NCBI GenBank assembly: GCA_016743235.1
Contig: VRZD01000012.1
Location: 1-64,000, forward strand
DNA from: Pantanalinema sp. GBBB05
GTDB taxonomy: Bacteria; Cyanobacteriota; Cyanobacteriia; Leptolyngbyales; Leptolyngbyaceae
Direction: 5' to 3'
Length of the DNA stretch: 64,000 nt
Part shown: positions 8,845-18,333 of the stretch, piece after piece
Layout of the letters: each line of letters opens with the position of its first letter
Position numbering within the stretch: the first letter of the stretch is position 1
Notes under the pieces: model-generated
Databases searched by the model: none
What the model was told of the DNA's origin: nothing
What the model saw: the letters and a program-made list of their open reading frames with translations, nothing else
Made by a program: the position numbers and the translations under genes

Positions 8845-10344
8845 ATGACTGCGACTCAAGCTCCTGCTGCGACTCAACCTGATGCTGTTACTTCTATCCG
8901 ATTTTTTATTCAGGATGCTCATAACTGTGGTGCTACAGCATTGTATCTCCAGGCAGGTCGCTCCCCGTTTTATCGAATCAATGGTAAGCTGCTACCGCAA
9001 GAGCAATTTCCGGCACTCACCCCAGAGCAGTTTCGCCAGTACCTTCAAGAAATTCTGACTCCACCGCAGATCAAACATTACTTAGCGAATCGCAAACTGG
9101 ATGCTGATGTTCGGATCCCTGGCTTTATGCAAGGTCGGATCAATTGTGGTCCTACAGCTCAGGGTACTGAGTCAATCATCTTAAATGGCATTACGCTGGA
9201 TGCCCCCAGTCAAGAGGTGGAAAAACAGGGAACTGTCCGTGGCATGGTGGAACACGCCTTCAAGCTCTCTGCTTCGGATATTCACCTCCAAGTTGGAGAA
9301 TCACCCCGATTCCGGATTCAAGGCAAAATGGCGACTCAGGAGTCTTACGGCAAAGTCACTCCCCGTCAGTTTGAAGAGTTTTTAGATGAATTACTCACCC
9401 CGAAGCAGCGGGAACAGTTCCGAGAAAATCAGGAACTCGATACGGCAGTGCTGTATGAGGGGTTAGTGCGGTGTCGCGTCAACTGTGCGCAGTCGATTAC
9501 AGGTGGCTCTATGGTCTTGCGGTTGATTTCGCTGCAAGTCCCGACAATTCAGAAACTAGCCTTACCGCCAGTGCTGGGTGAGTTAGCGACAGAACGACAG
9601 GGATTAATTTTAGTCACTGGCTCGGTTAACTCAGGAAAATCAACCTCGTTGGCCGCTATGCTCCGGCATGTCAACGACACCATGCAGCGGAAAATTGTGA
9701 CGATCGAGGATCCGATCGAGTATGTCCATACCTCCAACCAATCGCTGGTGATGCAACGGGAAGTCGGACTCCATACTCAGGAGTTCAAAGATGCGCTACG
9801 GGCCGCTTTACGCCAAGACCCCGATGTGATTCTGATTGGGGAAATGCGCGATCGGGAAACTGTGGATACTGCCATTCGCGCCTCCCTCACCGGTCACTTA
9901 GTCTTGGGCACCCTCCATACCAAAGGAGCTGTGAATGCCTTCAAACGGTTGCTCAACTTCTATACGCCGGAAGAACAGGAAACCGTCCGGATTCAGATCG
10001 TGGATGCCTTGCGGGCAGTGATTGCGCAAGCCCTAATTCCCACGATTCAGGGGGGGAGAGCCGCTGCCTTAGAAATTATGGTCAATACCGAAACCATTCG
10101 CGATTACCTGCAAAAAGGCTGTATCGACGAAATTTACCAATTGATGGAAGAAGGAACAGACGGCAGCCAAACCATGAATCAGGCCCTGTATGATTTGCAC
10201 GAAAGTGGCATGATTACGACTACTGATGCCTTGGCATCCTCCCTAGCGCCGGAAGATCTAGGGTATATGCTGAAAAACTATACGCGCCGTTCTAACCGCT
10301 CTGGTCTGATGACCTCCGAGTATATCAACCGTCCCCCCTCTTAG
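8845..10344 (+). CDS. PilT-like type IV pilus ATPase with duplicated N-terminal domain
   Basis: Secretion-type hexameric ATPase of the PilT family, which powers pilus retraction at the inner-membrane base. At 499 residues it is over 100 longer than typical PilT, because the PAS-like N-terminal domain occurs twice (about 16-122 and 130-235): the second copy has the canonical ASDIHLQVGESPRFRI, the first a degenerate ATALYLQAGRSPFYRI. The motor domain is intact: Walker A GSVNSGKST (259-267), IEDPIEYVH (Asp box), DPDVILIGEMRD (Walker B), and GHLVLGTLHT (His box). No pil genes adjoin. It may be a paralogue rather than the main retraction motor. Confidence 0.88.
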   Translation: MTATQAPAATQPDAVTSIRFFIQDAHNCGATALYLQAGRSPFYRINGKLLPQEQFPALTPEQFRQYLQEILTPPQIKHYLANRKLDADVRIPGFMQGRINCGPTAQGTESIILNGITLDAPSQEVEKQGTVRGMVEHAFKLSASDIHLQVGESPRFRIQGKMATQESYGKVTPRQFEEFLDELLTPKQREQFRENQELDTAVLYEGLVRCRVNCAQSITGGSMVLRLISLQVPTIQKLALPPVLGELATERQGLILVTGSVNSGKSTSLAAMLRHVNDTMQRKIVTIEDPIEYVHTSNQSLVMQREVGLHTQEFKDALRAALRQDPDVILIGEMRDRETVDTAIRASLTGHLVLGTLHTKGAVNAFKRLLNFYTPEEQETVRIQIVDALRAVIAQALIPTIQGGRAAALEIMVNTETIRDYLQKGCIDEIYQLMEEGTDGSQTMNQALYDLHESGMITTTDALASSLAPEDLGYMLKNYTRRSNRSGLMTSEYINRPPS

Positions 10345-10486
10345 CCAGATTGCACATTGATCGGATACGTTAGAATAAGGACACAGTGATCCGTCGCGCT
10401 CACGTGTACTCACAAATCGGATTAGGAACTTGATTCAGCAAATTACAATCGCTTATGTGGTGCAAATTTAGGAGTTTTCCGCGTTG

Positions 10487-11206
10487 ATGCGTGATCCCAT
10501 CATCCCGGAGCTTCGTACTGGGAAGGCTGCAGAACACTGGCAAGACAACATCTCTGAGTCTTGTCGGGTCAACCTGAAATTAATTTCTGATGCTAGTACG
10601 ATCGCCACTTCTTACCCACGAGAACAAGCTTTAAATTGGTTAAGCCAGCATGTTCCTGAACTGCGGCTAAGACATATTTTGCGAGTTGAGCAAACAGCGA
10701 TTGCCCTAGCTCAACATCATCAGGTTGATGTGAATCAAGCTGGACAAGCTGGACTGTTGCATGATCTAGCAAAGTACTTCAAGCCGGAACGCTTATTGCA
10801 AATGGCGCGAGATGCCGGATTAGCGATTGATCCAGTAGAAGCAGCCAATCCCCATCTCCTCCATGCGGAAGTGAGTGCGATCGTGGCGAGAGCTGAATTG
10901 GGTATCCATGATGAAGCAATCTTAAACGCTATTCGCAACCATACTTTAGGTCGTCCTGAAATGAGCCGCTTGAGTTGTGTGGTTTTCTTAGCCGATAGTT
11001 TAGAACCTGGGCGTGGTCACACTCCTGAGCTAGAAGCCTTAAGGGAAGCAAGTTGGCAGGATCTCTATCAGGGAGTTTGGTTGACTTGCGAACAGACGAT
11101 GCGCTGGCTATTCGAGCAACAACGGTTGATTCATCCCCGTGTGGTTTTGACCCGTAACTGGGCAATGCTTTTGGCGCAGCAACAGTTACAAGCGGCGAAC
11201 TCATAA
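10487..11206 (+). CDS. yqeK: YqeK-family HD-domain hydrolase
   Basis: HD-superfamily protein of the YqeK group; Bacillus-type YqeK members hydrolyse symmetrical dinucleoside tetraphosphates (Ap4A to ADP). Visible motifs are RHILRVEQTA, GLLHDLAKYF (the HD pair) and IRNHTLGRP followed by LADSLEPGR. The ATG at 10487 is preferred over the TTG just before it, with AGGAG about 13 bases upstream. The N-terminal 45 residues are an extra extension. The neighbouring rsfS gene downstream is the usual bacterial partner of yqeK, supporting the call. Confidence 0.9.
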   Translation: MRDPIIPELRTGKAAEHWQDNISESCRVNLKLISDASTIATSYPREQALNWLSQHVPELRLRHILRVEQTAIALAQHHQVDVNQAGQAGLLHDLAKYFKPERLLQMARDAGLAIDPVEAANPHLLHAEVSAIVARAELGIHDEAILNAIRNHTLGRPEMSRLSCVVFLADSLEPGRGHTPELEALREASWQDLYQGVWLTCEQTMRWLFEQQRLIHPRVVLTRNWAMLLAQQQLQAANS

Positions 11207-11374
11207 TCTCAGCGTTGCCCTCCAGAAATCCTTCCTAAGACTGACTCACCTGCTTCAACCAATGATTGTAATGAATAACATCCCCAATGATGTTATTTTC
11301 AGCCCCCATTTAGTCCATGTTGGAACACTTTTGAGAGTCCAATTTGTTTGATTCATTAAGGAAATAACGCCTGA

Positions 11375-11800
11375 ATGCCAAATTTTTCTAACATCTCATC
11401 GCCACTCCTGGTCGCGGCTGGTTTCACTGAAGCTGAGCTGCAATCAGACTCTAGTCTGCAACTGGCTCTGACGATCGCCCAAGCTGCCGATGAGCGTAAA
11501 GGTGCAGATATTACCATTTTGAAAGTTAGTGATGTATCACTGCTAGCGGATTATTTTGTTATTGTCACTGGGTTTTCCAAGGTGCAAGTGCGCGCGATCG
11601 CGAACTCGATCAGCCATAAGGTCGAGGAAGAGTTACAACAACGTCCATTTCGTACCGAAGGACAGTCGGAAGCGAGCTGGGTATTGCATGACTATGGTGA
11701 TGTGATTGTGCATATTCTGATGCCGCAAGAGCGGGAATTCTACGGGTTAGAAGCCTTTTGGGGACATGCTAAACGCATTAACTTCCCAGCATCTGCTTAA
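11375..11800 (+). CDS. rsfS: Ribosomal silencing factor RsfS
   Basis: Binds L14 (uL14) of the 50S subunit and blocks subunit joining, lowering translation under starvation. The 141 residues show the Oligomerization/RsfS core: [29 protein letters not shown], then [23 protein letters not shown] and [14 protein letters not shown] 24-residue N-terminal extension precedes the core. It follows yqeK in the common yqeK-rsfS order, with a 168-base gap. Confidence 0.95.
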   Translation: MPNFSNISSPLLVAAGFTEAELQSDSSLQLALTIAQAADERKGADITILKVSDVSLLADYFVIVTGFSKVQVRAIANSISHKVEEELQQRPFRTEGQSEASWVLHDYGDVIVHILMPQEREFYGLEAFWGHAKRINFPASA

Positions 11801-11817
11801 ATAGATCCTGCTATTTA

Positions 11818-12486
11818 TTGGGTCATAGTTCCATCGTGCTGGATGCTAGTTCTTGCTTAGTTTCGCCTGCCTTAGAGTCGATCGCCCTGGATACTCCGTT
11901 AAAACTGGGCGTGATGGCATCCGGTAGTGGCAGTAATTTTGAAGCGATCGCTCAGGCGATTGCCGATCGCAGCTTGAATGCCCAGGTTCAGGTGGTGATC
12001 TACAACAATCCAGGCGCGCAGGTGGTTGCCCGAGCCGATCGTTGGCAGGTTCCAACGGTATTGCTGAATCACCGCGAGTTTCCCAGTCGAGAAGCCCTGG
12101 ACACAACCATTATCAAGACTCTGCGCCAATATGATGTGGAGTGGGTGATCATGGCAGGCTGGATGCGGTTAGTCACGCCGCTCCTGATTGATGCGTTCCC
12201 AAACCGAATTCTCAACATTCATCCCAGCTTGCTGCCCAGCTTTAAAGGAGTTCATGCGGTTGAGCAAGCGCTAGCCGCCGGTGTAAAAATCACGGGCTGT
12301 ACCGTTCATTATGTCGTTCCAGAAGTGGACAGCGGGTCGATCATCATGCAAGCGGCGGTTCCAGTACTACCCGATGACACTACCGACACCTTACAAGCTC
12401 GGATTCAGGTTCAGGAACATCGACTTTTTCCTCAGGCGATCGCGCTAGCTGCTCGTCAACAGTTAACACTGCCCAATAAACAGTAA
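11818..12486 (+). CDS. purN: Phosphoribosylglycinamide formyltransferase PurN
   Basis: Transfers formyl from 10-formyl-THF to GAR in purine synthesis. Key segments are LGVMASGSGSNFEAIAQAI (PRPP-type loop), the catalytic NIHPSLLPSFKG with Asn-His, GVHAVEQAL and TGCTVHYVVPEVDSG containing the catalytic Asp. The first 30 residues, read from a TTG start, precede the family core, so the true start is uncertain; a GTG at 11833-11836 is an alternative region. It begins 17 bases after rsfS. Confidence 0.94.
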   Translation: MGHSSIVLDASSCLVSPALESIALDTPLKLGVMASGSGSNFEAIAQAIADRSLNAQVQVVIYNNPGAQVVARADRWQVPTVLLNHREFPSREALDTTIIKTLRQYDVEWVIMAGWMRLVTPLLIDAFPNRILNIHPSLLPSFKGVHAVEQALAAGVKITGCTVHYVVPEVDSGSIIMQAAVPVLPDDTTDTLQARIQVQEHRLFPQAIALAARQQLTLPNKQ

Positions 12487-12574
12487 CCAGAAATTAGTCG
12501 GCAATGATGATTGATCAGGGGTCAGTGATCATTGATGATTGTTTCCTATACTGTTTCATCTCTCGTTACCCCTC

Positions 12575-13444
12575 ATGGATGTGATTGCCCTGACTCAACT
12601 GCTGCTGAATGGAATCGCGGTCGGCAGCATTATTGCCTTAGCAGCCGTTGGGTTAACCCTAACTTATGGGATTCTGCGTTTGTCTAACTTTGCCCACGGC
12701 GATTTAATGACGTTGGGGGCTTACCTGACGCTACTGGTCAATGGCATGGGCGTTAACATCTGGCTCTCAGTGCTATTAGGCTGTGCTGCTACGATCGCAG
12801 GAGTTCTGCTGAGTGAAAAGCTGATCTGGTCACCCATGCGGTTTAAACGAGCTACCTCGACGACACTGATCATTATCTCGATCGGATTAGCGTTGTTTAT
12901 TCGCAATGGCATCATTCTGTTTTGGGGTGGCAGCAACCAACGCTATGACTTGCCGGTAGCGGAAGCCGTGCAATTTGGCGGTTTACGTTTGCCCTTTTAT
13001 GACATTGTCGTGATTGGACTAGCGATTGCCACGATCGCCGCCCTTCACTATTTGCTGCAAAATACCAAGATTGGCAAAGCCATGCGAGCGGTAGCGGATG
13101 ATTTGGACTTAGCGAGAGTATCTGGGATTGACGTCGATCGCGTGGTGCTCTGGACCTGGGTGATTGCTGGCGGCTTAACGGCTTTAGGCGGCAGTATGTT
13201 GGGCTTAACGGAGGGAGTCCGACCGAATATGGGGTGGTTTTTACTACTACCTATGTTTGCAGCGGTAATTCTGGGCGGAATTGGCAATCCCTATGGCGCG
13301 ATCGCGGGTGCCTTAGTGATTGGAATTGGTCAGGAAATTAGTACTTACTGGCTACCGACAGAATACAAACTTGGGGTGGCTCTAGTCATGATGGTATTAG
13401 TGCTGTTATTTCGACCACAAGGGCTGTTTAAAGGTACATTTTAA
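12575..13444 (+). CDS. Branched-chain/neutral amino acid ABC permease (LivH/NatD type)
   Basis: Inner-membrane permease of the LivH family, close in appearance to cyanobacterial NatD, a subunit of the neutral amino acid importer. The sequence has about eight membrane helices with typical GIAVGSIIALAAVGLTLTYGI and LSNFAHGDLMTLGAY at the start and the conserved AILGGIGNPYGAIAGALVIG loop that contacts the ATPase. The ATG at 12575 fits the family start; the frame is open to a TTG at 12539. No liv/nat partner genes lie nearby, so its transporter must be completed from elsewhere in the genome. Confidence 0.88.
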   Translation: MDVIALTQLLLNGIAVGSIIALAAVGLTLTYGILRLSNFAHGDLMTLGAYLTLLVNGMGVNIWLSVLLGCAATIAGVLLSEKLIWSPMRFKRATSTTLIIISIGLALFIRNGIILFWGGSNQRYDLPVAEAVQFGGLRLPFYDIVVIGLAIATIAALHYLLQNTKIGKAMRAVADDLDLARVSGIDVDRVVLWTWVIAGGLTALGGSMLGLTEGVRPNMGWFLLLPMFAAVILGGIGNPYGAIAGALVIGIGQEISTYWLPTEYKLGVALVMMVLVLLFRPQGLFKGTF

Positions 13445-13461
13445 TTGCCATAAAAGATTAA

Positions 13462-13486
13462 TAGGGGCGAACAGTGTTCGTCCCTA
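13462..13486. terminator. Hairpin between the permease gene and psaX
   Basis: TAGGGGCGAACA and TGTTCGTCCCTA form an almost perfect palindrome (GT pair at one position). It lies between two convergent genes and can serve either as a bidirectional terminator or be a small palindromic repeat; there is no long T-tract. Confidence 0.55.
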
Positions 13487-13538
13487 CCTGAGTGAAATTT
13501 TGGATCTGGCTACATTGGCGATCCAGATTTACGGTCAA

Positions 13539-13652
13539 TTAAATATTGATGATATGAGCATAGATAGCGGCAACGAAGAAGTTAATTGCCAAAAGTAGAA
13601 TCGCCCAGCTAGCACGGAAGGTGTAGGTTGGTTTTTTTCCAGGGGTTGCCAT
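13539..13652 (-). CDS. psaX: Photosystem I subunit PsaX
   Basis: A 37-residue protein, too short for routine gene callers. Its sequence (MATPGKKPTYTFRAS then WAILLLAINFFVAAIYAHI) matches the pattern I know for thermophilic cyanobacterial PsaX: an MAT...KPTY.FR N-terminus, then one membrane helix with LLLAINF.VAA.Y. PsaX is a single-helix peripheral subunit of photosystem I that contacts chlorophyll and lipid. AGGAG sits 8 bases before the ATG. It lies 100 bases downstream of the end of lipA on the same strand. Confidence 0.88.
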   Translation of the reverse strand: MATPGKKPTYTFRASWAILLLAINFFVAAIYAHIINI

Positions 13653-13751
13653 AAAGGGTCTCCTAAAGTATCAACTGCTTAAAGAAATACCAAAGATCGT
13701 TCCCCCTTTGTTAGGTTGCCAGACGATTCTTAATAAGCTGAAATACTTCCT

Positions 13752-14702
13752 TCAGCTACTTTCTCCAGCATGGTAGGAACTACGCACTAATGGTCCCGAT
13801 CGCACATGGGAAAAGCCCAGTTCACGAGCAATTTGTCCCATGCGATCGAATTCCTCTGGCGTCCAATATTTTTGGACTGGCAAATGCTCTAAAGACGGAC
13901 GCAGATATTGCCCCAGCGTGACGCGATCGCAGCCAACCGATCGTAAATCGTGTAAGGTTTCCACCACTTCTGCTTCAGTCTCCCCATGTCCCAGCATTAA
14001 CCCCGATTTGGTTGGGATGGTGGGATCAAGCTGCTTCACCCGTTCTAGTACTCGCAGCGATCGTTCGTACTTCGCACCCCGGCGGACGGGAGCCTGTAAA
14101 CGCCGGACGGTTTCAATATTGTGGTTATAGCAGGCTGGATGAGCTGAAACGATCGTTCCTACCCGGTGCTGTTGAAGCTCCTCTGGGGTAGCGGGAGATT
14201 CTGGGTTACTATCCCGTCCACCCCAAAAGTCTGGAGTCAACACCTCAATTTGGGTGAATGGATTCTCCTGCCGGATCGCATTCATCGTCGCGACAAACCA
14301 ACTGGCTCCTTGATCCGGTAAATCATCCCTTGCCACCGACGTTAGAACGACATATTGAAGTCCCAACAGTTTTACCGACTCAGCCACTTTAGTCGGTTCG
14401 TCCGGATCAAGCGGCATCGGCGCATGTCCCTTATCGACCTGGCAAAAGGCACAGGCACGCGTACAAGTCGGTCCCATTAATAGAAAGGTCGCCGTTTTTT
14501 GGGCATAACACTCACCCCGATTGGGGCAACGACCTTCCTCACAAATCGTGTGGATTCCTCGTTGTTTAATAATGCGCTGCACCGTTGAAAGCTCACTGGC
14601 TTTTCCGATCGAACGACGCAACCACTCCGGTATACTTTTTACGTCCAATTTGGCTTGAGACGCTGATAATGAAGTGAGGCTTTGATTGGTCGGAACAGTC
14701 AT
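13752..14702 (-). CDS. lipA: Lipoyl synthase
   Basis: Radical SAM enzyme inserting two sulfurs into octanoyl groups on lipoyl domains. The 316 residues contain both cluster motifs: the auxiliary [12 protein letters not shown] (Cys 54, 59, 65) and the SAM motif CTRACAFC (Cys 80, 84, 87), plus the C-terminal RSSYHAGES segment whose Ser ligates the auxiliary cluster. About 25 residues precede the family core. Cyanobacteria often carry two lipA paralogues; which one this is cannot be told here. Confidence 0.96.
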   Translation of the reverse strand: MTVPTNQSLTSLSASQAKLDVKSIPEWLRRSIGKASELSTVQRIIKQRGIHTICEEGRCPNRGECYAQKTATFLLMGPTCTRACAFCQVDKGHAPMPLDPDEPTKVAESVKLLGLQYVVLTSVARDDLPDQGASWFVATMNAIRQENPFTQIEVLTPDFWGGRDSNPESPATPEELQQHRVGTIVSAHPACYNHNIETVRRLQAPVRRGAKYERSLRVLERVKQLDPTIPTKSGLMLGHGETEAEVVETLHDLRSVGCDRVTLGQYLRPSLEHLPVQKYWTPEEFDRMGQIARELGFSHVRSGPLVRSSYHAGESS

Positions 14703-14976
14703 AAAAATGGGAATACTTCCCTTTAGTGGGTATCAACAAATGCCCCGACTGTAACATAGAAGCTAGACTAGTGGATGCAATCACGCGATCGCTGGGTCAT
14801 CTGAAAACCAGTCCGTTTGGTAGATTATTACTATTTACAAACTTAACGAGGCATCTTTAAGCGGTCTCTCTACTCTAGGACATTATTCTCAAAGCCAGCT
14901 TAACCGCGATCGTGTTGAAACTTGCTTCTTTTAGCTTTCAGCGCATCCCGCAATTACCAACCCGAGGAGTTCAGTT

Positions 14977-15525
14977 GTGGCAAGTCACAAAATCCTGGTT
15001 ATTGACGATAGCAACGTGATCCGGAACATGGTACGCGACATGTTACCAAAAGGTAACTTCGAAGTTCTGGAGGCAAAAGATGGCGTTCAAGGACTCAGCC
15101 TGATTCAGCAAGAGCGCCCTAACCTAATCATGCTCGACTTCCTACTCCCTCGGATGAGCGGCTGGGAAGTGTACCAACATATTCAGAATCAACCTGATTT
15201 ACAGAGCATTCCGCTAGTGCTGATGTCAGGTCGGAAAGAGGAAGTCACAGAGAAACTGCAAGAACCGTTTGAGTTCTTTGAGTTTGTGCAAAAACCGTTT
15301 GATCAAAAGGAACTGTTCGAAGCCATCAAAATTGCGATGGCCAAAGCGAAGAAACGACCCCCCGCCCCCGTTTCTGTTCAAACAGGAGGATCAGCCCAAG
15401 TAGCAGCTGGAGGCGGAGATATTCAGGCGCTCAATGAGAAAATTGCCAAGATGCAAGCTGAAATTGATGGCTTGAAGAAGCAAATGGCGCAAATTCTGGC
15501 GTTTATCAAGCAAAAACTGAAGTAA
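14977..15525 (+). CDS. Single-domain response regulator with C-terminal coiled coil
   Basis: A 182-residue receiver protein. The REC domain (4-125) has the acidic pair IDDSN, the phospho-acceptor Asp in LIMLDFLLPRMSGWE, LVLMSG and the conserved Lys in FVQKPF. A Pro/Gly-rich linker leads to a coiled coil (ALNEKIAKMQAEIDGLKKQM) rather than a DNA-binding domain, so it probably acts through protein contacts. The start is GTG, with GAGGAG 8 bases upstream. No kinase adjoins it. Confidence 0.9.
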   Translation: MASHKILVIDDSNVIRNMVRDMLPKGNFEVLEAKDGVQGLSLIQQERPNLIMLDFLLPRMSGWEVYQHIQNQPDLQSIPLVLMSGRKEEVTEKLQEPFEFFEFVQKPFDQKELFEAIKIAMAKAKKRPPAPVSVQTGGSAQVAAGGGDIQALNEKIAKMQAEIDGLKKQMAQILAFIKQKLK

Positions 15526-15563
15526 CGTTTGGCAGGGCTTACCGAGCCAACCTAACTTTGTAG

Positions 15564-15600
15564 ATCTCCCACCGAGAACTGAATCAGTGGGAGATTTTCG
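15564..15600. terminator. Bidirectional terminator between response regulator and recR
   Basis: ATCTCCCAC (15564-15572) pairs with GTGGGAGAT (15587-15595), followed by TTTTC on +. It sits between the convergent ends of the response regulator (15525) and recR (15606). Confidence 0.8.
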
Positions 15601-15605
15601 CCTGG

Positions 15606-16199
15606 CTAATCTAATTCCCGCCGCCCTTCTAGTGCTCTGGCTAAAGTGACTTCATCGGCATATTCCAGATCGCCGCCCATCGGCAACCCGAACGCGATTC
15701 GAGTCACTTTAGTAAACGGCTTCAGTAAGTGACCGACATATAATGTCGTCGTTTCACCCTCTACACTGGGACTAATCGCCATAATTACTTCAGCGATATT
15801 CTGCTGACTCACCCGTCGGACTAACGGCTGAATATGTAACTGTTCCGGACCAATCCCATCCATCGGAGAAATCAACCCACCGAGGACATGGTACTTGCCC
15901 CGATATTCACGCGTTTTTTCTAACGCAATTACATCTTTAGAATCGGCGACTACACAAATGAGATTGTTGTCGCGGTTGGGGGCGCGACAAATTTCACAAA
16001 CTGGATCGGCGGATAAATGAAAGCAAACAGAACAGTAACCCACTTGCGTTTTGGCTTCCATCAGCGCCATTGCTAAAGCTTTGACTTCTTCCTCTGGGCG
16101 CTTCAGGATATGTAATGCCAATCGCTGGGCAGTTTTGGGACCAACCCCCGGTAAGCGTTGCAATTGCTCGATCAAACGAGCTAAGGGACGAGTATAAAT
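15606..16199 (-). CDS. recR: Recombination protein RecR, apparent AUU start
   Basis: Works with RecF/RecO in loading RecA at gaps. Family features are present: helix-hairpin-helix [17 protein letters not shown], the zinc site [22 protein letters not shown], and the TOPRIM segment beginning [16 protein letters not shown]. The conserved N-terminus (M)[12 protein letters not shown] is encoded starting at 16199, where the first codon is ATT. A strong GGAGGAG ends 8 bases before it, and no ATG, GTG or TTG lies in frame between the upstream in-frame TAA and this ATT. The only later option is a TTG at 16175, which would delete conserved residues. I therefore place the start at ATT (197 aa). Confidence 0.88.
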   Translation of the reverse strand: MYTRPLARLIEQLQRLPGVGPKTAQRLALHILKRPEEEVKALAMALMEAKTQVGYCSVCFHLSADPVCEICRAPNRDNNLICVVADSKDVIALEKTREYRGKYHVLGGLISPMDGIGPEQLHIQPLVRRVSQQNIAEVIMAISPSVEGETTTLYVGHLLKPFTKVTRIAFGLPMGGDLEYADEVTLARALEGRRELD

Positions 16200-16297
16200 T
16201 GTGGCATCTCCTCCAGAGCTACTTTGATCTTAGCGTTGAGCCGCCAGAAGGGGAGGTCAGAATTGGCTTTCCCCCTCAAGCCCTTCATTCAGCCAAT

Positions 16298-17006
<709 letters not shown>

Positions 17007-17117
17007 ATGATGACCGTACTCGCTGTTGTAATCTTCACTGGTTGGTTACTGGCTGCCGCGATCGGAACATGGGCTTATTTCGCTGGCGAAGGTAACCCTA
17101 ACCAATCCAAACTATGA
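17007..17117 (+). CDS. 36-aa single-helix membrane protein
   Basis: Short gene with a near-ideal AAAGGAGG ribosome binding site 6-8 bases before the ATG pair (17007/17010). The product has one membrane helix (VLAVVIFTGWLLAAAIGTWAYF) and a polar tail AGEGNPNQSKL. Such single-helix peptides in cyanobacteria are often small subunits of photosynthetic or respiratory complexes, but I cannot match this one to PsaI/J/M/X, PetG/L/M/N, or the Psb peptides I know. It stands alone with a structured 3' region (17181-17268). Confidence 0.7.
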   Translation: MMTVLAVVIFTGWLLAAAIGTWAYFAGEGNPNQSKL

Positions 17118-18026
17118 CCTTAATCGATCGTTAACGCGGTAGCCTCGTTGTCTGTAATCTGTGCTGTTGATAACTGCTGAGAGCATGGTATAGGCATAGG
17201 GATATACAGGAAATTTCCCAGATTCTTCTGCCCTTATACTATGCTCTTACCTGATCAAGAGTCTTTTTACCTAGATTGAATTTGCCCTGAATCGTAAGTA
17301 TTTAGGTTTGTTTCTTTTACCGATCGGAAAATTACATTTCATCTTGCTACAAAACAAGACGCTGCATTTTAGGTAATTAGTGCGATAACTTTGCCAAATA
17401 ATTGGCTTTGCTAATCAATTGCTTTGGAAAAACTAGATCACACTTTTCACAAAAGATCCGCTAAGATAACTCACTAGTTAACTGAGGTTATTTCTAAGGA
17501 ATTATTGCTTACGGTAGAGCCAGCCTCATCTCAACGACTTGTAATTATCTCTTGGGACAGTGTAATATTCGGCGGGAATTAGCTTGTATAGAAATATAGT
17601 TAATTCCATCACTTTTCTAGGAGTTAAAACTATAAGAACTAGCGATCGAGGCATTCTGTAGCATTCACTACCAATCGCCTAGGTTCTAGCTCTAGTAGCC
17701 CAAATGGGTGAATTTGAATGGAGATTTTCTTATGCAGTTCTCAGGTTGTGATCAGGAATTTTCAAGTTCACTTGTGTTTACTGATGTATAACAAGAGATC
17801 CTCTAACGTCTGAGATTTAATTCATTAGAAAAGGCTAAATTTTGCCTGAGCTTCTTTATGAAAACCACATTTTCAATGGGTATCTTCATAGAGAAGAGTC
17901 GAGCAGGAACAAACTCTTAATTCTCAAGTCAAAGAATTTGTTTCTCCTTGCATAAGTCCAGTCGTTGTTCCCTAGGTAATTGTTAGAACAAATCACTCTC
18001 GCCCCTAGATATTCGGAAGGATGAAC
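17118..18026. other. Long AT-rich spacer
   Basis: About 900 bases with no recognisable gene or tRNA. Beyond the hairpin at 17181-17268 it holds a 21-base segment at 17537-17557 that recurs, nearly unchanged, at 20490-20511. The right end must contain the promoter of the Mo_nitro_C gene. A non-coding RNA here cannot be excluded. Confidence 0.45.
17181..17268 (+). terminator. Long structured hairpin ending in a T-tract
   Basis: GAGCATGGTATA (17181-17192) pairs with TATACTATGCTC (17235-17246, one GU pair), extended by AGGG/CCCT (17198-17201 with 17231-17234). The loop contains the self-complementary GGAAATTTCC. Immediately afterwards CTCTT/AAGAG (17244-17261) is followed by TCTTTTT. This may be the terminator of the small membrane protein mRNA, or the 3' end of a small RNA. 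Confidence 0.55.
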
Positions 18027-18326
18027 ATGTCTAACTCTGAAATGGTTCTGAATCGTCACTTTGCTGCAACCAACTCTCGCTGCGATATGCTGCAACCCGT
18101 TCGTCAATGGTTAGATAACTTACCGATTAACAGTCCTAAATTGGCTCGATTTCTCTATAAAGCGATTCCCGGACAATGCCCATTTGAACGTGACATTATC
18201 CTGTTAGGACGCAAAGTCGCGCATATTCCGCCGATGTGTAAGCTGAATCCGTTATACGAGCAATTCGTTGGCTTACGGTTCCGCTCTATGTGCTATCTAG
18301 TTGATGTTTGTGGTGAAGCACTCTAA
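18027..18326 (+). CDS. Mo-dependent nitrogenase C-terminal (Mo_nitro_C) family protein
   Basis: About 99 residues covering the Mo_nitro_C domain, a cyanobacterial family named because it also occurs fused to nitrogenase-related proteins; its biochemical role is unknown. Diagnostic stretches are RQWLDNLPINSPKLARFLY, IPGQCPFERDI and IPPMCKLNPLYEQFVGLRFR. GGAAGG sits 6 bases before the ATG at 18027; the ATG at 18021 would touch it, so 18027 is preferred. No nif genes are nearby. Confidence 0.85.
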   Translation: MSNSEMVLNRHFAATNSRCDMLQPVRQWLDNLPINSPKLARFLYKAIPGQCPFERDIILLGRKVAHIPPMCKLNPLYEQFVGLRFRSMCYLVDVCGEAL

Positions 18327-18333
18327 ATCAGCT

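Noticed and set aside
16175..16175. TTG as the recR start
   Set aside because: It would remove eight conserved residues and lacks the strong ribosome binding site that fits the ATT at 16199.
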